This document shows positions 1-10,056 of a DNA stretch of 64,000 nucleotides, one piece after another. The notes beneath the pieces are model-generated. The model was not told the origin of the DNA. It searched no databases and saw only the letters and a program-made list of their open reading frames with translations. Position 1 is the stretch's first letter. Each line of letters begins with the position of its first letter. The position numbers were made by a program, and so were the translations under genes. Origin of the DNA: Candidatus Hydrogenedentota bacterium (GTDB lineage Bacteria; Hydrogenedentota; Hydrogenedentia; Hydrogenedentales; JAJRTN01); the NCBI GenBank assembly GCA_024278275.1, contig JAJRTN010000042.1, forward strand, positions 46,261 through 110,260, written 5' to 3'.

Positions 1-217
1 CGCGCCCACCATGGACACACTGCGCTCAAATCTTTTTGTCCGCTTCAACGGAGACGACCGCCACGGATGAAATGGCCTCATCTGCCGCTCCCCTTTCAGG
101 AGATGGCGGGGAACAACGGTCCTTTGCGAACGTGCGCATGGTAACACTATAATTAGGTCTTGGGAGCACCAAATTCGCCGGGCTCCACAACCGGCCCCTT
201 CAGGAGTATGAATCCCC

Positions 218-1729
218 ATGCCCGACCGCATTGAAATCTTCGATACCACTCTCCGCGACGGCGAACAATCGCCCGGCGCGAGCATGGATGAACGCGAGAA
301 ACTGCAAATGGCGCTGCAATTGGAGCGCCTTGGCGTGGACATCATGGAAGCGGGCTTCCCCATCGCCTCGAACCAGGAGTTCGAGGGGGTGAGGAAAATC
401 GCCCGGACTATCAAGAACGTCCGTGTGGCCGCATTGGCCCGCGCCCTCCCCAAGGATATCGAGCGCGCGGCGGCGGCCCTCGAACCGGCCGTCAGTCCCG
501 TGCTGCACACCTTTATCGCCACCTCCGACATCCACCTGGAACACAAACTCCGCATGAGCCGCGCCCAGGTAATCGATGCCGCCGCCAAGGCCGTGCGGTT
601 GGCCAAGAGCCTCGTTTCCCGCGTCGAGTTTTCCGCCGAGGATGCCACGCGCTCCAACTGGGACTACCTGGCCGAAATCACCCAAGTGGTCATCGAGGCC
701 GGCGCGGATGTGATCAACCTGCCCGACACGGTGGGCTACACCACGCCTACCGAAATCGAAGGCATGTTCAAGCACGTTATCGCCAACGCGGCGGGAGCGG
801 ACAAGGTCGTTTTCTCCACCCACAATCACAACGACCTGGGACTCGCCGTCGCCAATGCCCTGGCCGCCGTGCGGGGCGGGGCACGTCAGATTGAATGCAC
901 CGTCAGCGGTATCGGCGAGCGCGCGGGCAACACCTCCCTCGAAGAGGCCGTCATGGCCATGCACGTTCGCAGAGATGTTTATCCCTACGAGTGCGGGATA
1001 AACACCACCGAGATCGTCCCCTCCAGCGTCCTGCTCAGTAAACTGACGGGGCTTACGGTACCCTTCAACAAGCCCGTCGTCGGCCGCAACGCCTTCGCCC
1101 ACGAATCGGGCATCCACCAGCACGGCATGATCTCGAACGCCCTCACTTACGAGATTATGACCCCCGAATCCGTCGGACGCAGCCGTAGCGAGCTTGTCCT
1201 TGGTAAGCACTCCGGCCGCGCCGGGCTCGACAAGCGCAGCAGGGAACTGGGCTACGACCTTACGGACGAAGAACTCAAAACCCTTTACACCAAGTTCATT
1301 GCCCTGGCGGACAAAAAGAAGGAGGTTTACGACGACGACCTGCGCATGCTCATTGTGTCGCTCCACCACGAAAGCTTTGCCGTGTACCACCTGGAACAGG
1401 TGCGCGCCTCCGGCGACGATCCCACCATGGCCTTCGTCAAGCTTTCCCGCGGCGAAAACGAGTACATGGATACCGCCACCGGCGACGGCCCCGTCGATGC
1501 CGCCTGCAAGGCCATCGAGCGTATCGTCGGCGTTAGCGGCCGCCTGGAGCAATTCAACATACGCGCCACCACGCCCGGCAAAGACGCCCTCGGCGAAGCC
1601 TACGTAACCGTCAATTTCGATGGCAAGGACTACAAGGGCAACGGCGCCAGCACGGATATCATCGAAGCCGCCGTTCATGCTTACCTCAACGCCATGAACA
1701 AGTACATCGCCCTGAAAGAAGGGATGTAG
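218..1729 (+). CDS. leuA: 2-isopropylmalate synthase
   Basis: Starts MPDRIEIFDTTLRDGEQSPGASM; contains THNHNDLGLAVANALAAVRGGARQIECTVSGIGERAGN and HESGIHQHG; C-terminal regulatory domain present; 503 aa. Confidence 0.97.
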   Translation: MPDRIEIFDTTLRDGEQSPGASMDEREKLQMALQLERLGVDIMEAGFPIASNQEFEGVRKIARTIKNVRVAALARALPKDIERAAAALEPAVSPVLHTFIATSDIHLEHKLRMSRAQVIDAAAKAVRLAKSLVSRVEFSAEDATRSNWDYLAEITQVVIEAGADVINLPDTVGYTTPTEIEGMFKHVIANAAGADKVVFSTHNHNDLGLAVANALAAVRGGARQIECTVSGIGERAGNTSLEEAVMAMHVRRDVYPYECGINTTEIVPSSVLLSKLTGLTVPFNKPVVGRNAFAHESGIHQHGMISNALTYEIMTPESVGRSRSELVLGKHSGRAGLDKRSRELGYDLTDEELKTLYTKFIALADKKKEVYDDDLRMLIVSLHHESFAVYHLEQVRASGDDPTMAFVKLSRGENEYMDTATGDGPVDAACKAIERIVGVSGRLEQFNIRATTPGKDALGEAYVTVNFDGKDYKGNGASTDIIEAAVHAYLNAMNKYIALKEGM

Positions 1730-1815
1730 GCAGGACTTCATTGCCAGGTCATTCCGTCGTTCCGGGAAAAATACGCAATAGCTTCGTCGGGTTTGAACAC
1801 GGAAAAGGGCATTCC

Positions 1816-2868
1816 ATGGGCCGATGGTTACGCATCGTTGTGATCACCTTCGCGGTCCTTGCCGTGCTTGGCGGATGCGTGGCCGGATGGTTTCTCCTGA
1901 TCAACGGGCGCGCCCCGGCACGACGGCCCGACCTGCTTCGCCTGCCGGAAGGAATGGCCAAACCGCCCCGAGGCTACCCGACACCCAACGCGCTTTATTT
2001 GAGCTACTTCCTGGGGCGGCTGAAGCTGGTGGATTACAAGAATGGTGTTCCCCTTCCTGCCGGTGTGGTGGAGAAAAAGGATATCGAATATGGCCGCGTG
2101 GACGACCGCTCCCTGAAACTGGATCTTTACCGTCCCGTCGCCCCCCACGACCCGGTTCCGGGCCTCATTTTTATCCACGGCGGCGCGTGGAAAAAAGGCG
2201 ACCGGAGCGATTACAAGTATTACACGGTGCGCTTCGCCGAACGGGGCTACGTGGTGGCCACGGTGAGCTACCGCTTCTCTCGGGAAGCGCCTTTTCCCGC
2301 GGCCGTGGAGGATGTGAAATGCGCCGTGCGCTGGATGCGGGCCAACGCCGCCGCGTTGGGCGTGGACCCCGGTCGAATTGCCGCCATAGGGGGCTCTGCG
2401 GGCGGCCATCTGGCCATGATGGCGGCCTATTCCCCGGATCTCCCCGAGCTTGAGGGCCGGGGCGGGCACCAGGGGATCAGCAGCGCGGTGCAGGCAGTGG
2501 TCAACCTCTATGGCCCCTCGGACCTGACGACGCCCGAAGCGCGTGTCACTCCCTCCGTCGTCGCCTTCATGGGGGTTGCCCATAGCGCAGCGGCCGACCG
2601 GTACAAGCTGGCTTCGCCTCTCTACCACCTTGATGTTAAAGACCCGCCCACACTCATTATTCATGGCACCATCGACCAGCTTGTGCCGGTCGAGCAATCC
2701 GACCGCCTGGCCGAGAAACTCCAGCGCCTCGGGGTGCCCTACTGGTACGACCGTCTCGACGGCTGGCCCCACACCCTGGATGCAGCCCAGGCCACGAACG
2801 AACGGACGCAATTCCTGGTAAATGCTTTCCTTGACCGTTTCCTAAAAGACCATCCCCGCAATGGATAA
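1816..2868 (+). CDS. alpha/beta hydrolase (esterase/lipase, BD-FAE-like)
   Basis: N-terminal TM/signal; oxyanion FIHGGAWKKGD, nucleophile elbow GGSAGG, late Asp/His (IIHGTIDQLVPVEQS, GWPHTLD). Confidence 0.85.
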   Translation: MGRWLRIVVITFAVLAVLGGCVAGWFLLINGRAPARRPDLLRLPEGMAKPPRGYPTPNALYLSYFLGRLKLVDYKNGVPLPAGVVEKKDIEYGRVDDRSLKLDLYRPVAPHDPVPGLIFIHGGAWKKGDRSDYKYYTVRFAERGYVVATVSYRFSREAPFPAAVEDVKCAVRWMRANAAALGVDPGRIAAIGGSAGGHLAMMAAYSPDLPELEGRGGHQGISSAVQAVVNLYGPSDLTTPEARVTPSVVAFMGVAHSAAADRYKLASPLYHLDVKDPPTLIIHGTIDQLVPVEQSDRLAEKLQRLGVPYWYDRLDGWPHTLDAAQATNERTQFLVNAFLDRFLKDHPRNG

Positions 2869-2960
2869 GGAACAACGGGCGGCTCAGCATGGGGATTTAC
2901 AGGGACCTGTGCGGGTGGACAACTGCCCATAACGGACCGAACAGGGAAAAGGGTAGTGAC

Positions 2961-4562
2961 ATGATGAACAGGAGAACCTTCATGGGAACAACGGCCGCAG
3001 GGCTGGGAGCCGTGGCATCGGGGTGGGGAATGCCCACCGGCGACGGGTCCAAGGCGCGACGGTACCACGTGTGCCTGGCACGAACGGTCTGTGAGGCGGA
3101 CCCCGACTTGTTGAACGTGGTGCGTGCCGCGGGCATCACCGATATCTGGCAGGCGGGTTTCCTTTACGGTCATTGGTTCGACACCCCCGAAAAGCTGCGG
3201 GAGGGGCGCAGGCAGGTCGAGGCGGCCGGGATGCGATGGCATACCCTCACGGTACCCCTGGGCCATCCGGGTGACGCCCTGGGCGACCAGTCGGGCGAAA
3301 CGCCCACGAGTCCTCCTCGGCACTGGCGAATGGCCGCCGGCGTGGATGGTACGCGCCATTCGGGAACTTCCCTCCATCCGCCGGCGACAAGGGAGAACGT
3401 GGCGGCGGTGAAACGGCTCGCGGCACTCGACCCGGACATCATCTTTCTCGATGACGATTTTCGCCTGGCGCGGAGTCCCGGCATGATTGGCGGGTGTTTC
3501 TGCGATTGGCACCGGGATCGCTTCCTGGAAAAAACCGGCTTCGCACCAGGCCGGTGGGCGACGTTGAAGGAGGATGTAAAACAGCGACGCCTTTCCCGCA
3601 CGCTGCGTGCCTGGGTGGCATTTACGTGTGATGAACTCACCGCGTGTTTTCGCGCCCAGCAAAACGCCGTACCCGGCGTGCAAATGGGGAACATGATCAT
3701 GTTTTTCGGCTCGGAAAAGGCGGGGATTCGCCTGACGGACTATCGCGGGGTCCCGGTGCGTGTGGGCGAGTTGATGTTCAATGATCGGAGCTTCGGACCG
3801 GTCAAGGGAAAGACGGACGAATTATTCAGCGTACTCTTCCACCGACGCTTTTTTCCCGCCGATCAAAGCTACAGCGAAACGATGGCCTTCCCCGCCGATC
3901 AACTTTCCGCGCCCAACATGGCGGCAAAACTGGTGATTTCAACGATCTGCGACGTACGAAACACCATGTACATGTCCGGCCTGACGCCATTCCCCAAGAC
4001 GCACTGGGCCACCTTGGGGCCCGCCATGGCCGAGCAGGCAAGGCTGCACGCACGATTGGCCGGTCATACGCCGCGCGGTCCCTTCCGCCACTATTGGGGT
4101 GAAGCCCAACGCTGCGTGGGCGATGACCGGCCCTTCAGCCTCTTCCTGGCCTCGGGCATGCCCTTCGAGGTGACGGAATCACTCCCGGAAGATGGCTGGA
4201 CTTTCCTGTCGGATTTTGACGCGCGGGATATGGCCGAGGGCCGTCTCAAGCCGGGGGGCGGACACCTCGTGGCACGCGATTCCGCGCCGAGGGCCAAGGC
4301 GCTAACCCCGGTCGCGGAAAACCTGGCCGCCCTGTATGCGCTCAAGCACGAGGCCGTGACGGCGGGATACAAGGGTCCTTACGTGGTGGATGACAAACCC
4401 GTGGTCTGCGCATGGTATCCCACGGCGGGGGCGGTGTTGCTGTGGAACCTGTCGGAGCAACGCGAAACTTTCGGATTGCGCGTGGATCAGGAACGGACGG
4501 TCCCCGTGGAGGCGGAAGCGCTGGGTACCGTTCTGGTGGACTTACCTTCCCGAAAGGGGTGA
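2961..4562 (+). CDS. Tat-signal secreted protein of unknown function, possibly TIM-barrel glycoside-hydrolase-like
   Basis: MMNRRTFMGTTAAGLGAVASG Tat-like leader; no motif recognised with certainty. Confidence 0.6.
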   Translation: MMNRRTFMGTTAAGLGAVASGWGMPTGDGSKARRYHVCLARTVCEADPDLLNVVRAAGITDIWQAGFLYGHWFDTPEKLREGRRQVEAAGMRWHTLTVPLGHPGDALGDQSGETPTSPPRHWRMAAGVDGTRHSGTSLHPPATRENVAAVKRLAALDPDIIFLDDDFRLARSPGMIGGCFCDWHRDRFLEKTGFAPGRWATLKEDVKQRRLSRTLRAWVAFTCDELTACFRAQQNAVPGVQMGNMIMFFGSEKAGIRLTDYRGVPVRVGELMFNDRSFGPVKGKTDELFSVLFHRRFFPADQSYSETMAFPADQLSAPNMAAKLVISTICDVRNTMYMSGLTPFPKTHWATLGPAMAEQARLHARLAGHTPRGPFRHYWGEAQRCVGDDRPFSLFLASGMPFEVTESLPEDGWTFLSDFDARDMAEGRLKPGGGHLVARDSAPRAKALTPVAENLAALYALKHEAVTAGYKGPYVVDDKPVVCAWYPTAGAVLLWNLSEQRETFGLRVDQERTVPVEAEALGTVLVDLPSRKG

Positions 4563-4755
4563 TGCTTCCAAGAGGGTAAGCGCTTCCTCGTTTCCCTCTC
4601 ATGCAGACACATGCGTCGCTTCTGATCACGCCTGGCAGGAAACAATGGCCTGTTTTGATTGAGCCGTGACAATAGGCTAGAATCCCGTTGCCGCGGGTGT
4701 GCGTGTTTTACACAAAACGCGGACAGTTGTTTTTTCCGAAAAAGGAAGCGGGTGA

Positions 4756-5967
4756 ATGGCACGTGACAAGTCACTGGTGACGCGGATGGCCCGCATCATT
4801 CTCCAGGACTATGTGGAAAGCGGCGTATTGGATGGGGGCGATCAGTTTCCCAGTATTCGGCAACTGCACGCGCGTTACGGGGCTTCCCGCACCACTATCG
4901 CCGAGGCCCTCGGCCAACTTGCGGCCCGGGGGATGCTGCGGAAGCAGCATGGCCGGGGGTGTTTTCTCGCGGAGACTTCAGCACAACGGACCGTGGAGGC
5001 CGCACCGTCTTCCGTGCGCACCCTCGGCCTGGTGACTCCCGCGTCGGAGGCGAACGACATCATCGGGCGGCTACAGCGGGGCGCAGAGGCGGGGGCCAAG
5101 CGCCACGGTTTCCAGATCGTTTCCGCCTCGCAAAGCGCGCCCATGGGGGAGGCCTACGAGGAAGAAAGTGTCCAGGTGGAGCGGCTGATCAAGATGGGTT
5201 GCCAGGCTATTCTGCTCGACCCCGTGGCGCGCTCCATCGATCAGATGGAAAGGGACTATCTGAACAACCGTTTTCTGGATACGCCCATTATACTGTTGGG
5301 ACAGACCTTGCCCTACATGAAACGCACCCAGATCACCTTTGATCATCGCCGCGCGGGTTACGATATGACTCGACTTCTTCACGCCGAGGGACACACACAC
5401 ATTGCGTGGCTTCGGGTGAGTCCCCGCGGCAAGGAGCGAATCCGTCCTGCGCTGAAAGCGCGACACCGAGGCTACCTGGATGCGTTGAAAGAGGCCGGGA
5501 TCACGCCGAGACCGCAGGATTTCTGGGAGGTTCCGAGTGACCAGGTTGTCGATGCCCTGTCAGGCATGGAAAACCTGATCCGCTTCCTGGAGGAATCCTG
5601 GCAGCCCGTGACGGAACACGCCACGGCGGTCATCTGTCCCATGGACACCGAGGCGGTTTATCTCATCAACGCCGCCCGGCAACTGGGCGTGAACGTGGGG
5701 GAGGAATTGCGCGTGGTGGGCTTCGACGACCTGGCCATCGGGCAGGGCGTATGGCCCCCTTTTCCCACCACCCTCTCGCCTCATGAGAGAGCGGGTGAAA
5801 TGGCCGTCGATTGTGCAACCCAGATGCTTGAGTCCGGCACGGATGAGTGCCGGATTTTCGTGTTGCCCATCAAGATCCTGCGACGCGACGGCGCGGTGCG
5901 CCAGGCCTCCACGCGCGAGGATATCGCCGCGCGGGGCGTGGTCGCCAGCGCCACGGAAAGCAGTTGA
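4756..5967 (+). CDS. GntR-family transcriptional regulator with LacI-type sugar-sensor domain
   Basis: N-terminal wHTH (QFPSIRQLHARYGASRTTIAEALGQLAARGMLRKQHGRGCFL) followed by periplasmic-binding-like domain ending VVGFDDLAIGQGVWPPFPTTLSPHERAGEMAV. Confidence 0.9.
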   Translation: MARDKSLVTRMARIILQDYVESGVLDGGDQFPSIRQLHARYGASRTTIAEALGQLAARGMLRKQHGRGCFLAETSAQRTVEAAPSSVRTLGLVTPASEANDIIGRLQRGAEAGAKRHGFQIVSASQSAPMGEAYEEESVQVERLIKMGCQAILLDPVARSIDQMERDYLNNRFLDTPIILLGQTLPYMKRTQITFDHRRAGYDMTRLLHAEGHTHIAWLRVSPRGKERIRPALKARHRGYLDALKEAGITPRPQDFWEVPSDQVVDALSGMENLIRFLEESWQPVTEHATAVICPMDTEAVYLINAARQLGVNVGEELRVVGFDDLAIGQGVWPPFPTTLSPHERAGEMAVDCATQMLESGTDECRIFVLPIKILRRDGAVRQASTREDIAARGVVASATESS

Positions 5968-6012
5968 CCCGGCGTGTGTCTGTTGCGCTGTCACACGATA
6001 AGGAGCAGCCCC

Positions 6013-7521
6013 ATGTGGAAACAGGTATTGGTGATGATGGCTCTTGCCACGGCGGTGACCCAAGGCATGTGGGCCGTGCCGCTGCCCCAAGCGAGCGCGG
6101 ATAAACTGCCGCGGTGGCGTGGGTTCAACCTCCTGGAGAAGTTCGTGAAAGAATGGTCCAATGGGCCGTTTCTGGAGGAGGACTTCCGGCTCATCAGCGA
6201 ACTAGGCTTCAACTTCGTCCGTTTACCCATGGACTACCGCACCTGGATTGTGGACGGAGACTGGACGCAGTTCGACGAGTCCGTGCTGAGGGAAATCGAC
6301 CAGGCCGTGGCATGGGGCGGGCAGTACGGTCTCCACGTGTCTATCTATTTCCATCGGGCGCCGGGGTATACGGTGGCGACACCAGGGGAACCCACCAACC
6401 TGTGGACCGATGAAGCCACCCAGGCGGTGTGCGCCGACCATTGGGCGCACTTCGCGCGGCGCTACAAGGGCATTCCCAACGAACGATTAAGCTTCAACCT
6501 GGTAAACGAACCACCGAATATCGACGGGAAAACCTATGCGCGCGTCGCGGGAAAAATGGTGGCGGCCATTCGCGCGGAAGACCCGGACCGACTTATCATC
6601 GCGGACGGACTCGCCTGGGGACGCAAGCCTTGTGAAGAACTCCTCCCCCTGAAGGTGGCCCGGGCGACACGGGGCTATGAACCCATGGCGATTACCCACT
6701 ACAAAGCGCCGTGGGTGGCCGGGACGGAGAACATGCCCGTTCCCACCTGGCCCCTGCCGGAAGTACCCTCTTACCTCTACGGCCCCGCTAAAGCGGACCT
6801 CCATTCCCCGCTTCGGTTTGAGGGAAAGCTCACCAACCCCTGCCGTCTCCGTCTGCGGGTGGGCACGGTTTCCGACCATGGCAAACTCACGGTTACCGCC
6901 GATGGAAAAGCGGTCTGGGACAAAACTTTCGACTGTGGCCCGGGGGAGGGCGAATGGGACGAGGCGCATTATGTCCGAAAATGGGATCTCTATCAGAACC
7001 GCTACGACCGGGACTATGTCATGGAGATTCCGGCCGGCACACGGGTGGTGGAAGTGGCCAACACCGAAGGCGACTGGCTTACGCTTACGGAGGTGGGCCT
7101 GCTGCCCGGGGGCGAGAACGCCACGGAGGGAGTGCTCGGAACAAATGGCCATTGGGGTAAGCGGCAAGTCCCGGTAAAAATCATGGAGGAAAAAGGAACC
7201 ATTCGTTTCTCCGCGGCGCTCACCATGGACCGTGCCTGGCTGGAAGAGCAGGCCATCAAGCCGTGGAAAGCCCTTCAGCGCCAGGGGGTGGGCGTAATGG
7301 TGGGGGAGTGGGGCGCCTTCAACAAGACGCCCCACGATGTGGTGATACGTTGGATGGAGGACTGCCTCAAGAATTGGAAAGAGGTCGGTTGGGGGTGGGC
7401 GTTGTGGAACTTCCGCGGCCCCTTTGGCATCCTCGACAGCGGACGAGCCGATGTGGAATACGAGGATTGGCACGGCCACAAGCTGGACCGGGAAATGCTG
7501 AATCTCTTGTTGCGGTACTGA
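6013..7521 (+). CDS. secreted GH5-like glycoside hydrolase with an internal beta-domain insertion
   Basis: Signal peptide; RGFNLLEKF, NFVRLPMDYR, acid/base NLVNEPP, nucleophile GEWGAF; about 120-residue non-GH5 segment between ITHYKAPW and the nucleophile strand. Confidence 0.85.
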   Translation: MWKQVLVMMALATAVTQGMWAVPLPQASADKLPRWRGFNLLEKFVKEWSNGPFLEEDFRLISELGFNFVRLPMDYRTWIVDGDWTQFDESVLREIDQAVAWGGQYGLHVSIYFHRAPGYTVATPGEPTNLWTDEATQAVCADHWAHFARRYKGIPNERLSFNLVNEPPNIDGKTYARVAGKMVAAIRAEDPDRLIIADGLAWGRKPCEELLPLKVARATRGYEPMAITHYKAPWVAGTENMPVPTWPLPEVPSYLYGPAKADLHSPLRFEGKLTNPCRLRLRVGTVSDHGKLTVTADGKAVWDKTFDCGPGEGEWDEAHYVRKWDLYQNRYDRDYVMEIPAGTRVVEVANTEGDWLTLTEVGLLPGGENATEGVLGTNGHWGKRQVPVKIMEEKGTIRFSAALTMDRAWLEEQAIKPWKALQRQGVGVMVGEWGAFNKTPHDVVIRWMEDCLKNWKEVGWGWALWNFRGPFGILDSGRADVEYEDWHGHKLDREMLNLLLRY

Positions 7522-7620
7522 TGCGGTACTTGGCGTGCGGTGTTTCCTGTTGCGCAACGACGTGGCGGGACGCCCGCAACATGCATTCCCGCGGAGGACC
7601 GTGGGGATGAGAAACGCCCA

Positions 7621-7876
7621 TATTTCAAGGGTGTTATGTCGTTACCATAAGAACACCAATACGCTCTTATGTGGCACAGCCGCCCTCGGCTGTGGGGCCG
7701 ACAGGTCTCAATTAGGCTTAAACGTTTACGCGGGCTTAAGGTCTGTAGCCTGGAGAAGGCACAATAGCCGCAGGAACAGAGACGGAACCCTGCGGGTTCC
7801 ACAACCGAGGGCGGCTGTGCCACATAAGAAATGGTCCATCGAAACGCACCTCAGAAACACCTGTGAACGGTTACAG
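7621..7876. repeat. Family A palindromic repeat, copy 1 (core 7667-7827 plus flanks)
   Basis: TTATGTGGCACAGCCGCCCTCGGCTGTGG at left and inverted CACAACCGAGGGCGGCTGTGCCACATAA at right; flanks match the copy at 44091-44340. Confidence 0.85.
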
Positions 7877-8014
7877 AAATAATGCACCGGTGGTGAGGTT
7901 CTTTTTGCCGGGTTCGCGAACGGGAGAATCTGCGTTCATCTGCGCAATCTGCGGATACATTATCATGGAGTCCCGCCTTCGTGGGGCTCCATGGGGATTC
8001 TTCGGATTTCGCCG

Positions 8015-9748
8015 CTATTTTGCCAGGTCGAGGGTTACCCGGTCGAAGAAGCGGGCGCTTGCCTCGCACTCGGGCATGGAATCCAACCAGTCGTAGGAGT
8101 ATTCGAGGCCGAACATGGCGGGCTTGATGCCTTCGCGGTGCATGGTGCGCAGCAGGGTTTCCATCCTGGCGGCGCCGGTGCCCCAGGGAACGTCATGACC
8201 TTCAGGGCCTTGCACATCGAGGTCGTGAGTCTGAATGACCAGCGCCCGGTCGCCGAGCTTCACGATGCCCGCAATGGGATCGATGCCGCCACGCATCCAG
8301 TAGCCCATGTCTACGCACGCGCCGATGCGCGGTCCCCGTCCCCTGCAGACCTCAAGGATCTTTTCGGGACTGTAGTAGTTGGGGGATGCTTTCCGGTCGT
8401 GGTTATGGATGGCCAGGTTGATGCCGTACTCGTCGCAGAAACCCTCGATCATGTCGAGGGACTCCAGGGGCGGCTCGGAGATGAGGTTTTCAATCCCCAT
8501 TTTCCGGGCAAATTCAAAGACCTTTCGACAGCCCGCCTCGTCTGATGGAATGACCGAGTAGAAGCAGGTCACCAGGCGGACGCCGTGGGTGTCCAGTTTC
8601 ATGCGGATGGCCGCCAGTTCCTCGTCGCTCAGATTCGCGTTGAAGTTCTTGTTGATGTCCTTGCTTACTTTCTGAAAATCCAGGCCGCCCAGGTAGGCCA
8701 AGCCCAGTTGGGCCGTTTTCTCAATGGTCTCGAAGAGGGTGTAACGGTGGAAGGTATAGGCTGTGACGCCAAGCTTCCAGCCGATCTTCTCCTGGGCCCG
8801 GATGGCCGGCGTCAAACGCGCGCTGGGAATGGTCGATGCGGGCAGGTCGCCGAGTGCGAACTGGGTCGCGCCAAGATAGAACTCCAGCATCTTGGTATCC
8901 CAGAAAATGTAGGGATTGTGCCCGATGGTACAGTAAAACACGCGGCCCTTGCCGTAATGCTTCACCCACGCCAAGGCGTAGTCGCCGTCGGCGCGTTCGG
9001 GCTTACGCTTCGGGTCGGCGTTGAGATCGGTCTTCTCCGTGTCAATGCCCAGGAGAACGCGCAGACTGTCGCGCGAATAGGGCGCTCCCACGCGAAAGAA
9101 CTCGCTGCGGTATTCAAAACCCTTGCCACCGAAGGGAGCGTTCAGGGGGTGGGTGGGGTCGTCCAGTTTGATGTAGACGTGCTCGTCGGGTGCCCGGTGA
9201 TTGGCTCCCCGCGCACCGATCATGTGGCCGAACTCCGGCCAGTCATCCGCGGCACCTTCATTCCAGCGCAGAAAGGCCACCGTCGTTCCATGGTCTCCCA
9301 TGAGCCCGCCGCCGTTGTAAACGAACTCCACGAGGTTCTTTCGCAGTTGGGGGTCCGTGAAGAGATTGCCCACCGTGTTGTTGAGGAAAACTGCGTCAAA
9401 TTGACGCAGACTTTCCTTCTTGAACACCGCCGGATCGCGGCTGATGACCGTCTCGAAGGCCCCTGTTTTTTCGCCCATCTTTTGAAAGGCATAGTTGGCG
9501 TAAAAGCGTGATGGGTGCCCCCCATAGACCACGTTCACGTCGAAGATGAGCAGCCTGCGCGGCTTGAGGGGCTTCACCGGCGCCTCGGCGGGCAAGGCGG
9601 CCTCGATGCGCGCCCGGTCCGCGTCCGTAACAACGGCCTCCGTGGCGGGCGCGGCGAATACGTTGGCCTGAGACAGAAAAATACAGAGGGCCAGGCAGAA
9701 CAGGCCAAGGGGACGGGGCATCGGAGAAATTGCTGGGTATCGCATCAT
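8015..9748 (-). CDS. secreted ThuA-like domain fused to sugar phosphate isomerase/epimerase (AP endonuclease 2-like TIM barrel)
   Basis: Signal peptide; ThuA-like LLIFDVNVVYGGHPS...FNNTVGN...GGGLMGDHG...GKGRVFYCTIGH, then KLGVTAYTFHRYTLFETIEKTAQLG...LAIHNHD...GACVDMGYW. Confidence 0.85.
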   Translation of the reverse strand: MMRYPAISPMPRPLGLFCLALCIFLSQANVFAAPATEAVVTDADRARIEAALPAEAPVKPLKPRRLLIFDVNVVYGGHPSRFYANYAFQKMGEKTGAFETVISRDPAVFKKESLRQFDAVFLNNTVGNLFTDPQLRKNLVEFVYNGGGLMGDHGTTVAFLRWNEGAADDWPEFGHMIGARGANHRAPDEHVYIKLDDPTHPLNAPFGGKGFEYRSEFFRVGAPYSRDSLRVLLGIDTEKTDLNADPKRKPERADGDYALAWVKHYGKGRVFYCTIGHNPYIFWDTKMLEFYLGATQFALGDLPASTIPSARLTPAIRAQEKIGWKLGVTAYTFHRYTLFETIEKTAQLGLAYLGGLDFQKVSKDINKNFNANLSDEELAAIRMKLDTHGVRLVTCFYSVIPSDEAGCRKVFEFARKMGIENLISEPPLESLDMIEGFCDEYGINLAIHNHDRKASPNYYSPEKILEVCRGRGPRIGACVDMGYWMRGGIDPIAGIVKLGDRALVIQTHDLDVQGPEGHDVPWGTGAARMETLLRTMHREGIKPAMFGLEYSYDWLDSMPECEASARFFDRVTLDLAK

Positions 9749-9837
9749 GCTTCCTCTGGTTTCAGAACCGGCGTTCCTGGAGGTGCCAATGGTGGTTGAG
9801 TAGTATGGCGTGTGGCGGGTAGGCCGGCTGTTTCACC

Positions 9838-9990
9838 GGCTTCCTGTTGCACACGCCTATCTCGGACCCTCTCAGGGACTTGTCTCATTCGGTGAACTCG
9901 ACCGTATCTATACGCCCTTGTCCACCTCGCTTCGCCAACCCTTGACCTGCCCCAATCGGCACATGGTCACGGTGAAGTGGGGAAAATGTC
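9838..9990 (+). pseudogene. degenerate fragment homologous to 45370-45510 (opposite strand)
   Basis: CCTGTTGCaCACGCcTATCtcGGaCCCTCTCAgGGaCTTGT aligns with the reverse complement of 45370-45510; contains in-frame stops in the matching frame. Confidence 0.55.
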
Positions 9991-10056
9991 CTCGCTAAGT
10001 ATCCCTTTGCAGGTGGCGGGATTCAAGTTCTCTCCTGAAACCGGGAAAAGAATGGG

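Noticed and set aside
200-1741. 513-aa antisense ORF opposite leuA
   Set aside because: Same mirror-ORF effect; no recognisable motif, and leuA on the other strand is unambiguous.
7535-7882. Small ORFs (e.g. LCGTAALGCGADRSQLG) within family A repeats
   Set aside because: They are translations of the palindromic repeat; similar peptides appear in either strand of different copies, so they are not evidence of a protein.
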